Below, one piece after another: positions 57,358 through 64,000 of a DNA stretch of 64,000 bases; the stretch's first letter is position 1, and each line of letters begins with the position of its first letter. Where the stretch lies: positions 62,001 through 126,000 of the forward strand of contig NZ_JAIWIA010000034.1 in NCBI RefSeq assembly GCF_020176695.1, read 5' to 3'. The notes beneath the pieces were generated by a model. That model made no database searches. It worked only from the letters and a program-made list of their open reading frames with translations, and had not been told where the DNA came from. This DNA comes from Massilia sp. MS-15. Lineage in GTDB: Bacteria > Pseudomonadota > Gammaproteobacteria > Burkholderiales > Burkholderiaceae_D. The position numbers and the translations under genes are program-made.

Positions 57358-59197
57358 GGTTCAGGTTCTCCAAAATGGGTGGCGCTGCAGCGGGTGAGTG
57401 AGCATGCATGGTGTGCGCCGTGGTGGGGTTTGCTGGATGACAGAAACGGATCTGCTGTGGGTAAGGGAAGACGTCGTCGACGACGCCTGCCAGGATGCGG
57501 TCCTTGTGCGATTGCCAATACGCGCGGGTCAACAGTTCCGCGTGATGCTGCATGAAGTGGTGCCGGATGCCCGGATTTCCAAGCAGGAAGCGGCCAAACT
57601 GTTCCGGAAACACGTCGTGCCTGCCGATCGGGTACCAGGGCTCCGAGGCCATCTCGTCTTCCTCGTTGCGCGCCTGGGGAATATCACGGAACTGGCAGTC
57701 GGTGAGGTACTCGATCTCGTCGTAATCATAAAACACAACGCGCCCATGGCGGGTAACGCCGAAATTCTTGTACAGCATGTCGCCCGGGAAGATGTTGGCG
57801 GCGACCAGGTCCTTGATCGCATTGCCATACTCGACGATGCCGTGTTCGACACGCTCGTCGTCGCCCGCGGCCTGGGCCTCTGCCAGGTAAAGATTGAGTG
57901 GCACCATGCGCCGTTCGATGTACAGGTGGCGCAGCACGATGCGCTCGCCCTCGATCTCGACCAGCGAGGGCGCGTGCTGGCGCAGCTCGGCCAGCAGCTC
58001 CTCGGAAAAGCGCGCCAGCGGGAAAGCGACGTCGGAATACTCGAGCGTGTCGGCCATGCGCCCGACCCGGTCGTGGTGCTTCACCAGCAGGTACTTTTCC
58101 TTGACCTGGGCGCGCGTGGTTTCCTTCGGCGGCGGATACCAGTCCTTGATCACCTTGAACACGTAGGGGAAGGAAGGCAGTTCGAATACCAGCATCACCA
58201 GGCCGCGGATGCCGGGCGCGATGCGGAACAGGTCGGAGCTGTGCTTCAGGTGCTGCAAGAAATCGCGGTAGAACAGGGTCTTGCCCTGTTTCTGCAGGCC
58301 TAGCACGGTGTAGATCTCGCTGCGCGGCTTGCGCGGCATGAGGCTGCGCAGGAAGGCGACATAGGCCGAGGGCACCTCCATGTCCACCAAAAAGTAGGCG
58401 CGCGTAAAGCTGAACAGCAGGGTGATGTGGTAGACCTCGAGCAGTACCGTGTCCAGCACCAGCTGCCCGCCGGCGTCGTGCAGCACCGGGATCACGAACG
58501 GATAGTCGCGCGGACCATTGATGACGCGTCCGACGACATAGGCGCCCTTGTTGCGCAGGAAGGGGCTGGACAGCACCTGCAGCTGCAGGTTCGGTTCCGC
58601 CCGTTCCAGGCCGCAGGCCTGCACCATGCGCGCCTCCACCAGCGCCAGGTCGCGTTCGAGGTCGGCGAAGGGAACGGCGAACTGGAAGTTGGTCAGCACC
58701 CGGCGCAGGGCCGTGCGCAGGCCGTCCGCGGCCGGATAGTACACGCGGTAGGTCGGCTGCGGTTCCTCGGTCTCGATGTACTCGGTGGAGATCACCGGCC
58801 GCACGAAGATGTAATCGTTGTGGTAGTAGCTGCGGTGCAGGATGTGGCAGCTGACCGAGTTGAAGAAGGTCTCGGCCAGTTCCGGCTGCTTGTGGCCGGC
58901 CAGCTGCCCGATGTAGTGCAGCTTGATCTCGCGCCAGACCGGGTCGCCCAGTTCTTCCGCCGTGTAGCCGTCCTGCAGGACCTGCACGCATTCCTGCACC
59001 CGCCGGTCGTAGAAGTCGATGCGCGCCCGCGCGGCTGCCTGTGCGGTGCGCCAGTCGGCGGCCTCGAAATGGCGGCGCGCTTCCTGGCTGGCCTGGCGAA
59101 ACAGCCGGTAGTGCTTGTCGAAGCCGTCGAGGATGGTGCGCGCGACGTCGAAGGCGATCCGGGAAGACAGCAGTTTGGGGAAGGCTTGCTGGGTCAT
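57350..59197 (-). CDS. aceK: Isocitrate dehydrogenase kinase/phosphatase
   Basis: Phosphorylates and dephosphorylates isocitrate dehydrogenase, switching carbon into the glyoxylate bypass. The 615-residue protein is of usual family length, with the regulatory domain first (about 1-310) and a kinase-like domain with the ATP loop [37 protein letters not shown] (catalytic-loop/DYD motif). The ATG at 59197 is preferred. Placement between liuA and the thiolase makes sense because leucine breakdown yields acetyl-CoA, which requires the bypass. Confidence 0.95.
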   Translation of the reverse strand: MTQQAFPKLLSSRIAFDVARTILDGFDKHYRLFRQASQEARRHFEAADWRTAQAAARARIDFYDRRVQECVQVLQDGYTAEELGDPVWREIKLHYIGQLAGHKQPELAETFFNSVSCHILHRSYYHNDYIFVRPVISTEYIETEEPQPTYRVYYPAADGLRTALRRVLTNFQFAVPFADLERDLALVEARMVQACGLERAEPNLQLQVLSSPFLRNKGAYVVGRVINGPRDYPFVIPVLHDAGGQLVLDTVLLEVYHITLLFSFTRAYFLVDMEVPSAYVAFLRSLMPRKPRSEIYTVLGLQKQGKTLFYRDFLQHLKHSSDLFRIAPGIRGLVMLVFELPSFPYVFKVIKDWYPPPKETTRAQVKEKYLLVKHHDRVGRMADTLEYSDVAFPLARFSEELLAELRQHAPSLVEIEGERIVLRHLYIERRMVPLNLYLAEAQAAGDDERVEHGIVEYGNAIKDLVAANIFPGDMLYKNFGVTRHGRVVFYDYDEIEYLTDCQFRDIPQARNEEDEMASEPWYPIGRHDVFPEQFGRFLLGNPGIRHHFMQHHAELLTRAYWQSHKDRILAGVVDDVFPYPQQIRFCHPANPTTAHTMHAHSPAAAPPILENLNHE

Positions 59198-59216
59198 CGT
59201 TCGTCTCGCGCGCCAT

Positions 59217-59256
59217 GTAGCGTTGAACGCGTGGGCGGAGCATCCACCCACCCTAC
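59217..59256. repeat. Short copy of the GTAGGGTGGG-type repeat
   Basis: GTTGAACGCGTGGGCGG and CCACCCTAC flank this 40-base segment in the liuA-aceK gap. Both parts match pieces of the larger element at 56022-56154, in which TTGACCGCGTGGGC and CCACCCTAC occur in the same order. The arms can pair imperfectly. Confidence 0.55.
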
Positions 59257-59257
59257 A

Positions 59258-60442
59258 TTACATCGTCTCGCCAAACAGCTCGCGGCCGATCAGCATGCGG
59301 CGGATCTCGCTGGTGCCGGCGCCGATCTCATAGAGCTTCGCATCGCGCCACAGGCGGCCGACCGGATACTCGTTGATGTAGCCATTGCCACCCAGGGTCT
59401 GGATTGCCTCGCCAGCCATCCAGGTCGCCTTCTCGGCGCTGTACAGGATGGCGCCGGCGGCGTCCTTGCGCAGGGCGCGCACCTGTTCCGGCGAAGTCGC
59501 GCGGTCGCAAGCCTGGCCCACGGCGTAGACGTAGGCGCGGCAGGCCATCATGGTGGAGTACATGTCGGCGATCTTGCCCTGCATGAGCTGGAACTCGCCG
59601 ATCGCCTGGCCGAACTGCTTGCGCTCGTGGATGTACGGCACCACCGAATCCATGCAGGCCGACATGATGCCCAGCGGACCGCCAGACAGTACGGTGCGCT
59701 CGAAGTCCAGGCCCGACATCAGCACGTTGACGCCCTTGCCGACGCCGCCCAGCACGTTCTCGACCGGCACTTCGCAATCCTGGAACACCAGCTCGCCGGT
59801 GTGCGAGCCGCGCATGCCCAGCTTGTCGAGCTTCTGGGCGATCGAGAAGCCTTTGAAACCTTTTTCGATCAGGAAGGCGGTCATGCCGCGCGGGCCGGCT
59901 TCGAGGTCGGTCTTGGCGTACACCACCAGGGTGTCGGCGTCCGGACCGTTGGTGATCCACATCTTGGTGCCGTTCAGCACATAACGGTCGCCGCGCAATT
60001 CGGCCTTGAGCTTCATGCTGACGACGTCGGAACCGGCGTTCGGCTCGGACATGGCCAGCGCGCCCACGTGCTCGCCCGAGATCAGCTTCGGCAGGTACTT
60101 GCGCTTCTGCTCTTCGTTGCCGTTGCGCTTGATCTGGTTGACGCACAGGTTCGAGTGGGCGCCGTAGGACAGGCCGACCGAAGCCGAGGCGCGCGAAATT
60201 TCTTCCATGGCGACGATGTGCGCCAGGTAGCCCATGTTGGCGCCGCCGTATTCCTCGCCCACGGTGATGCCCAGCAGGCCGAGTTCGCCCATCTTCTTCC
60301 ACAGGTCCATCGGGAACTGGTCGGTGCGGTCGATCTCCGCGGCGCGCGGTGCGATCTCGCTTTGGGCGAACTGTTGTACGGCTTCGCGCAGCGCGGCGAT
60401 GTCTTCGCCATGGTCAAAGGTCAGGCCTGGGAGATGCAGCAT
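59258..60442 (-). CDS. liuA: Isovaleryl-CoA dehydrogenase
   Basis: Oxidises isovaleryl-CoA to 3-methylcrotonyl-CoA, feeding LiuB/LiuD. The 394-residue acyl-CoA dehydrogenase has [46 protein letters not shown], and [17 protein letters not shown]. That last segment carries the Glu that is the catalytic base in isovaleryl-CoA dehydrogenase, while the usual C-terminal site reads [10 protein letters not shown], with Gly in place of Glu. The ATG at 60442 has AGGA 6-9 bases upstream; a GTG four codons earlier is less likely. Confidence 0.96.
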   Translation of the reverse strand: MLHLPGLTFDHGEDIAALREAVQQFAQSEIAPRAAEIDRTDQFPMDLWKKMGELGLLGITVGEEYGGANMGYLAHIVAMEEISRASASVGLSYGAHSNLCVNQIKRNGNEEQKRKYLPKLISGEHVGALAMSEPNAGSDVVSMKLKAELRGDRYVLNGTKMWITNGPDADTLVVYAKTDLEAGPRGMTAFLIEKGFKGFSIAQKLDKLGMRGSHTGELVFQDCEVPVENVLGGVGKGVNVLMSGLDFERTVLSGGPLGIMSACMDSVVPYIHERKQFGQAIGEFQLMQGKIADMYSTMMACRAYVYAVGQACDRATSPEQVRALRKDAAGAILYSAEKATWMAGEAIQTLGGNGYINEYPVGRLWRDAKLYEIGAGTSEIRRMLIGRELFGETM

Positions 60443-60486
60443 GGTCGTCCTCACGTGAACGGTGGTTGAGCGGGAATGAAAAGTGC

Positions 60487-60521
60487 ATGATACTCGCCTC
60501 TTACGTTAACGTAAACGTCAA
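60487..60521 (-). promoter_or_regulatory. LiuR-type operator and promoter of liuA
   Basis: TTACGTTAACGTAA (60501-60514) is a perfect 14-bp palindrome, extended by ACGTCAA to 60521. On the minus strand it contains TTTACG, 17 bp, TATCAT (60492-60487), putting the transcript start about 38 bases before the liuA ATG. The operator lies across the promoter, as with MerR-family regulators. Confidence 0.8.
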
Positions 60522-60530
60522 CCAAAGGGC

Positions 60531-60558
60531 AAAAAAAGCGGAGCCTGCTGCTGCTCCG
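60531..60558 (-). terminator. Intrinsic terminator after liuR
   Basis: Minus strand: CGGAGC (60558-60553), 8-base loop, GCTCCG (60544-60539), then C and seven Ts (60537-60531). It lies 5 bases after the liuR stop and separates liuR from the liuA promoter. Confidence 0.85.
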
Positions 60559-60563
60559 TTCGC

Positions 60564-60965
60564 TCAGGCCGCGTCCTGGCGCGCGCTGTTGTCGGCCAGC
60601 AGGCGGCGGCATTCTTCCTCATGGGCCGAGATTTCTTCGAGCGCCATCTCGATGTCGGCGCGCTGCTGCTCCAGCGTCACGCGCTGGTGGGCGAGCACGC
60701 CGAGGAAGCGGTCGATCTGGGCCACCGTGTCGCGCGGCGATTCATACATGTCGACAATGCTCTTGATTTCCGACAGAGTCAGGCCGAGGCGCTTGCCGCG
60801 CAGGGTCAGCTTCAGGCGGGTGCGGTCGCGCGGGGTGTAGACGCGGTTGCGCCCGCCCACGCCTTCGCGCTTGGGGCTGAGCAGCCCCTGGTCTTCGTAG
60901 AAGCGGATGGCGCGGGCCGTGATGTCGAATTCGCGGGCCAGTTCGGCGATGGTGTAGGTAACCAT
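60564..60965 (-). CDS. liuR: MerR-family regulator of leucine/isovalerate catabolism
   Basis: A 133-residue MerR protein: YTIAELAREFDITARAIRFYEDQGLLSP winged helix, NRVYTPRDRTRLKLTLRGKRLGLTLSEIKSIVDMY, and a C-terminal coiled-coil dimer helix with no cysteines for metal binding. This matches LiuR, which controls liu genes in many proteobacteria. It is adjacent to liuA, and three palindromes of the same motif occur near liuA, liuR and liuB. It is divergent from the MBL-fold gene. Confidence 0.93.
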   Translation of the reverse strand: MVTYTIAELAREFDITARAIRFYEDQGLLSPKREGVGGRNRVYTPRDRTRLKLTLRGKRLGLTLSEIKSIVDMYESPRDTVAQIDRFLGVLAHQRVTLEQQRADIEMALEEISAHEEECRRLLADNSARQDAA

Positions 60966-61032
60966 GGTGCTAGGGTAGAAAACCTGGACAGGAAAGCGGC
61001 ATGCGCAAATGGCTTACAATCCCGGTTGCGCA

Positions 61033-61054
61033 TTTCCGTTTACGTTAACGTTAA
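61033..61054. promoter_or_regulatory. LiuR-type operator between liuR and the MBL-fold gene
   Basis: A third copy: CGTTTACGTTAACG followed by TTAA. Read on the minus strand it matches the ychJ-embedded site at 19 of 22 positions. Lying in the 133-base divergent gap, it could control both liuR (autoregulation) and the MBL-fold gene. Confidence 0.72.
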
Positions 61055-61098
61055 TGCATTGTAGCGCGACCGCTTGTCGACGAACACGAAAGTTTTCC

Positions 61099-62163
61099 AT
61101 GAATCCGCTCGAAGCCCAGCTGCACTATCCCTTTGGCGACACCATTCCCCTGCCGGGCAGCGTGCAGGAACTGGCGCCCGGCCTGGCCTGGATCCGCATG
61201 CCGCTGCCGTTCGCGCTCGACCACATCAACCTGTGGCTGCTGCGCGACGAACAGGAGGGGCTGGCTGGCTGGAGCGTGGTCGACTGCGGCGCCGCCACCG
61301 ACGCCACGCGCGCGGCATGGGAGCAAGTGCTCGCTCACGGCCTGGACGGCGCGCCGCTGCTGCGCATCTTCGCCACCCATTGCCATCCAGACCACGTCGG
61401 CCTGTCCGGCTGGCTGGGCGAGCGCGTGGGCACCGGCTCGGCTGCGCCATTCTGGACCACAGCCGGCGAGTTCGCCTTTGCCCGCATGATGGCGGCAGCC
61501 CTGCCGGGCGTCGACGGTCCATCGGCCATCCCGCATTTCGAGCGCCATGGCCTGGTCGATCCGACCATGCTCGCGCAGATGCGCAGCCGCAAGAACTACT
61601 ATCCTTCCCTGGTGCCGGCCGTGCCCGAAGCCTACACCCGCCTGCGTGATGGCGACCTGGTCCATGTCGGCGGTGTGCAGTGGCGGGTGATCACCGGTTT
61701 CGGCCATTCGCCCGAGCACGCCGCGCTGTATGCGCAGGCTCTGGGCGTGCTGATTTCCGGCGACATGGTCTTGCCGCGCATATCGACCAATGTCTCCGTG
61801 TTTGCGGTCGAGCCGGAAGGCAATCCGCTGGCGCTCTACCTTGAGTCGCTGGAGAAATTCACAAACTTGCCCGAAGACACGCTCGTGCTGCCTTCGCACG
61901 GCAAGCCCTTCCGCGGCCTGCATACCCGGATCCGTCAGTTGCGCGAGCACCATGCGGCGCGCCTGGCCGAGGTCCTGGTCGCCTGCGCCACGCCGATGTC
62001 GGCGGTGGACATCGTGCCCCTGATGTTCCGCCGCCAGCTCGACGCCCACCAGCTCAGCTTTGCCCTGGGCGAGGCACTGGCCCACCTGCACAAGTTGTGG
62101 CACGAAGGCCTGCTGCGCCGCAGCCGTGGCGCCGATGGCGTGGTGCGCGTCCAGCGCGCCTGA
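61099..62163 (+). CDS. Metallo-beta-lactamase-fold hydrolase
   Basis: A 354-residue MBL-fold protein: metal motif THCHPDHVGLSGW (HxHxDH), ITGFGHSPEHAALY His, LISGDMVLPRISTN Asp, and LPSHGKPFRG His. The C-terminal winged-helix-like segment resembles LACTB2-type proteins. Its frequent partnership with liu genes and the LiuR-type site upstream suggest a role in acyl-CoA or thioester hydrolysis during branched-chain catabolism; this is inference. No strong ribosome site is visible before the ATG. Confidence 0.88.
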   Translation: MNPLEAQLHYPFGDTIPLPGSVQELAPGLAWIRMPLPFALDHINLWLLRDEQEGLAGWSVVDCGAATDATRAAWEQVLAHGLDGAPLLRIFATHCHPDHVGLSGWLGERVGTGSAAPFWTTAGEFAFARMMAAALPGVDGPSAIPHFERHGLVDPTMLAQMRSRKNYYPSLVPAVPEAYTRLRDGDLVHVGGVQWRVITGFGHSPEHAALYAQALGVLISGDMVLPRISTNVSVFAVEPEGNPLALYLESLEKFTNLPEDTLVLPSHGKPFRGLHTRIRQLREHHAARLAEVLVACATPMSAVDIVPLMFRRQLDAHQLSFALGEALAHLHKLWHEGLLRRSRGADGVVRVQRA

Positions 62164-62386
62164 GAAATTATCGAAATCAATGCCACAATCACGTGGCATA
62201 TGACATATTCTTTCCAATAAGATATATTTTCATACCCCAAATGGGGAATGAGAGCGGAATTTCATGGGCTTTTAGCATGGAAATTCTATTAAATAATCAC
62301 ATCTTTGTTACTTTTTAAGGGTATGATTGTCCGTTGCCGGTGCTCAGCAGTCCGGAGCCGGCCATCTGACATGAATCGTAAGTACA
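62164..62386. other. AT-rich intergenic region before the HTH gene
   Basis: The most AT-rich stretch of the window, with no gene. It holds two inverted repeats: ATGCCAC (62180-62186) / GTGGCAT (62193-62199), and ATACCCC-AAAT-GGGGAAT (62232-62249, one mismatch). A TATGAT at 62322-62327 is a possible -10. It probably contains the promoter and operators of the HTH gene. Confidence 0.5.
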
Positions 62387-62800
62387 ATGAATTCGACAAA
62401 TGAACGGGAGAGCTTCAGTGAGCGCCTGCAGCAGGCGCTGAAGAACGCCCACTACTCGCCCGATAGCCCGACCCGCCTGGCCAGGGAATTCAACATCCGT
62501 TTCGAAGGCCGCCCGATCACCGTCCACGCCGCCCGCAAGTGGCTGGTCGGAGAAGCCATCCCGACCCAGGAGAAGCTGCGCATGATCGCGCAGTGGCTGG
62601 GCGTGCCGGCCGACTGGCTGCGCTTTGGCGGTGTCGAGCAGGCGAACGGCGGCGAAAGCAGCCAGGGCGCCCGCTTCGAATCGGCCGACGTCAAGCTGAT
62701 CGCGGACCTGCAGCGCCTGGATGACCACCACCGCCAGCTGGCCCGCGAGTTCATCCGCATGCTGGTGCGCATGAACCACCAGAAGCCCGAGCAAAAATAG
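62387..62800 (+). CDS. Small XRE-like helix-turn-helix regulator
   Basis: A 137-residue protein with an N-terminal lambda-repressor-like helix-turn-helix (about 10-75). It reads SERLQQALKNAHYSPDSPTRLAREFNIRFEGRPITVHAARKWLVGEAIPTQEKLRMIAQWLGVPADWLRFG. It has a helical tail (DVKLIADLQRLDDHHRQLAREFIRMLV). I recognise it as a regulator type widespread in Oxalobacteraceae; targets are unknown. Upstream inverted repeats may be its own operators. No strong ribosome site is seen. Confidence 0.85.
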   Translation: MNSTNERESFSERLQQALKNAHYSPDSPTRLAREFNIRFEGRPITVHAARKWLVGEAIPTQEKLRMIAQWLGVPADWLRFGGVEQANGGESSQGARFESADVKLIADLQRLDDHHRQLAREFIRMLVRMNHQKPEQK

Positions 62801-62923
62801 TTTCGCAGTTGCACTTTTCGTACGCCTGAGGGCGCACAAACGGCTGGAGCTGGGTCATAATCAGCCTGTGGCAAGCGGGTCCGCTGCCACAGGGTCACGG
62901 ACTCATCGAGGAGCAGCCGCCGT

Positions 62924-63100
62924 ATGCGAAACAACTACGCCAACACCGCCCAGCTCAAGGAACTGATGACCGCCCCGCCGATGACGGCGGCGCGCCATGC
63001 CGAGGTGATGCGACAACGGAATGCCCGGCGGCGGATGATCGAGGAAGCACGCGAGGCGAAGAAGGCCGACGATCCGATGTTCGACGGCGACAAGCGCTGA
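62924..63100 (+). CDS. 58-residue hypothetical protein
   Basis: ATG at 62924 opens a 58-codon frame ending TGA at 63100, with GAGGAG 9 bases before the start. The product is highly charged and probably helical, with an Arg-rich middle (RQRNARRRMIEEA) and an acidic end (DDPMFDGDKR). It has no signal peptide or membrane segment. It converges with ubiX, 17 bases away. The ribosome site and clean frame support translation; function unknown. Confidence 0.6.
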   Translation: MRNNYANTAQLKELMTAPPMTAARHAEVMRQRNARRRMIEEAREAKKADDPMFDGDKR

Positions 63101-63117
63101 GGCGGATACGGGGCGGA

Positions 63118-63735
63118 TCAGCCGTCCCGGCCGTGGGCCGTATCCTTCATCCCGGCCCATCGGGGAGCATGGGCATTGTCGAGTCCCAGCAGGTCGAGCG
63201 CACGGTCGACCGTATGTTCCACCATTTCTTCGATCGTCGCCGGCCGCTGGTAGAAACTCGGCAGGGGCGGGAACACGATGCCGCCCATTTCCGTCACGGC
63301 CGTCATGTTGCGCAGGTGGGCCAGGTTGAACGGCGTCTCGCGCACCATCAGCACCAGCCTGCGTCTCTCCTTCAGCATCACGTCCGCGGCGCGCGTGACC
63401 AGGTTGTCCGACAGTCCGTGCGCGACCGCCGCCAGGGTCTTCATGGAACAGGGCGCGATCACCATGCCGTCGGTCTGGTAGGAGCCGCTGGCGATCGAGG
63501 CGCCGATGTCGCGGTTGCGGTGGACGACGTCGGCCAGCGCTTCGGCGTCGCGCCGCTGCAGGCCGAGTTCCTGGTGCAGGGTGAGGGAGGCGGCGTCCGA
63601 CACCACCAGGTGGGTCTCGACGCCGGGCATCGCATGCAGGCGCCGCAGCAGCTGCACGCCATAGACCGCGCCGGTCGCGCCGGTGATGGCGACGACGATG
63701 CGGCGCCGGTCCTCACCGCGCGGCCGGGCGGTCAT
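63118..63735 (-). CDS. ubiX: Flavin prenyltransferase UbiX
   Basis: Makes prenylated FMN, the cofactor of UbiD decarboxylases in ubiquinone synthesis. The 205-residue protein has IVVAITGATGAVYGVQLL, the VVSDAA strand, IASGSYQTDGMVIAPCSMKTLAAVAHG, VLMVRETPFNLAHLRNM and IVFPPLPSFYQRP, the family's FMN- and DMAP-binding segments. It starts 3 bases after the grxD stop, suggesting co-transcription from beyond the right edge. Confidence 0.96.
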   Translation of the reverse strand: MTARPRGEDRRRIVVAITGATGAVYGVQLLRRLHAMPGVETHLVVSDAASLTLHQELGLQRRDAEALADVVHRNRDIGASIASGSYQTDGMVIAPCSMKTLAAVAHGLSDNLVTRAADVMLKERRRLVLMVRETPFNLAHLRNMTAVTEMGGIVFPPLPSFYQRPATIEEMVEHTVDRALDLLGLDNAHAPRWAGMKDTAHGRDG

Positions 63736-63738
63736 GGA

Positions 63739-64000
63739 TCAGCCGTTCTTCAGCAGGGACTGCAGTTCGCCCGATTCGTACATTTCGTTCATGATGTCCG
63801 AGCCGCCGATGAATTCGCCGCGCACGTACAGCTGCGGGATGGTCGGCCAGTTCGAGTAATCCTTGATGCCCTGGCGGACTTCGGCGTCCTCCAGCACGTT
63901 GACGGTGGCGATGTTATCGACGCCGCAGGCTTTCAGGATCTGGATGGCGCGGCCCGAGAAGCCGCATTGCGGGAACTGGGCGGTTCCCTTCATGAACAGC
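63739..64000 (-). CDS. grxD: Monothiol glutaredoxin GrxD (5' end outside window)
   Basis: The C-terminal 87 or so residues of a Grx4-type monothiol glutaredoxin: [21 protein letters not shown] with the single-Cys CGFS active site, [19 protein letters not shown] glutathione-binding loop, and a final [12 protein letters not shown] helix. These proteins carry [2Fe-2S] clusters with BolA partners. The Met at 63993 is internal: family members have about 20 more residues before it, so the gene is cut by the window edge. Confidence 0.93.
   Translation of the reverse strand, partial: LFMKGTAQFPQCGFSGRAIQILKACGVDNIATVNVLEDAEVRQGIKDYSNWPTIPQLYVRGEFIGGSDIMNEMYESGELQSLLKNG

Noticed and set aside
63739..63993. 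A complete 84-residue glutaredoxin starting at 63993
   Set aside because: The methionine is the conserved internal FMKGT residue; the true start lies beyond the window edge.

Overview
The window is a 64 kb piece of a GC-rich (roughly two thirds G+C) betaproteobacterial chromosome. It most resembles Oxalobacteraceae of the Massilia/Duganella/Janthinobacterium type. The reasons are the DUF493-lipB-lipA order, the rsmI/lpoA-yraN-diaA-dolP block, a LiuR-controlled leucine catabolic cluster with aceK, and the style of the TonB-dependent receptor and periplasmic proteins. This is inferred from gene content; there is no rRNA in the window. There are no insertion sequences, phage genes, CRISPR arrays or integrases. 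The window reads as ordinary chromosome.

Layout. 0-9.2 kb: lipoate attachment (DUF493, lipB, lipA), a Suv3-type RNA helicase, a PaaI-type thioesterase, a TlpA-like thioredoxin, then the envelope block dolP-diaA-yraN-lpoA facing rsmI. 9.2-16.2 kb: a c-di-GMP/chemoreceptor operon. It holds a globin-coupled PAS-PAS-GGDEF-EAL oxygen sensor, a membrane GGDEF-EAL protein and a chemoreceptor, behind an AT-rich promoter region with a perfect FNR-type box. 16.35 kb: tRNA-Pro(TGG). 16.5-27.3 kb, minus strand: leucine/isovalerate catabolism (liuB, liuC, liuD, liuE) with four biotin biosynthesis genes (bioA, bioF, bioD, bioB) and a GhrA-like reductase inside the same gene string. 27.4-30.6 kb: ychJ, dadA and a serine hydrolase.

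30.7-40.2 kb, plus strand: a murein-recycling locus. A GntR/UTRA regulator is followed by murQ, an AmpG-like permease, a NagX-like membrane acyltransferase, a DigH-like glycosidase lipoprotein, a BadF-type sugar kinase and an AmiD-like amidase, then a LysR regulator with a DdpX-type D-Ala-D-Ala dipeptidase. 40.3-53.6 kb: more envelope functions (OmpA-like protein, Cache-domain protein, PBP4/DacB, SpmAB-like membrane protein, serine hydrolase, oligopeptide-binding protein, TonB-dependent receptor, LD-carboxypeptidase, MORN-TonB protein).

53.6-62.2 kb: the second half of the leucine regulon on the minus strand (liuR, then liuA-aceK-thiolase-SDR-acyl-CoA dehydrogenase-acetyltransferase), plus a divergent metallo-beta-lactamase-fold gene. 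Three near-identical palindromic sites carrying TTTACG/ACGTAA arms lie before liuA, between liuR and the MBL-fold gene, and inside the 3' part of ychJ upstream of liuB. They tie the two halves into one LiuR regulon. 62.2-64 kb: a small helix-turn-helix protein behind an AT-rich region, a 58-residue small ORF, ubiX and the 3' part of grxD, which runs off the right edge.

The most distinctive features are four. First, the FNR-boxed oxygen sensor is paired with a second c-di-GMP protein, and each partner has lost a different active site. Second, biotin synthesis is embedded in the pathway that needs a biotin enzyme. Third, a LiuR operator/promoter is embedded in ychJ coding sequence. Fourth, the murein-recycling operon has unconventional enzymes.
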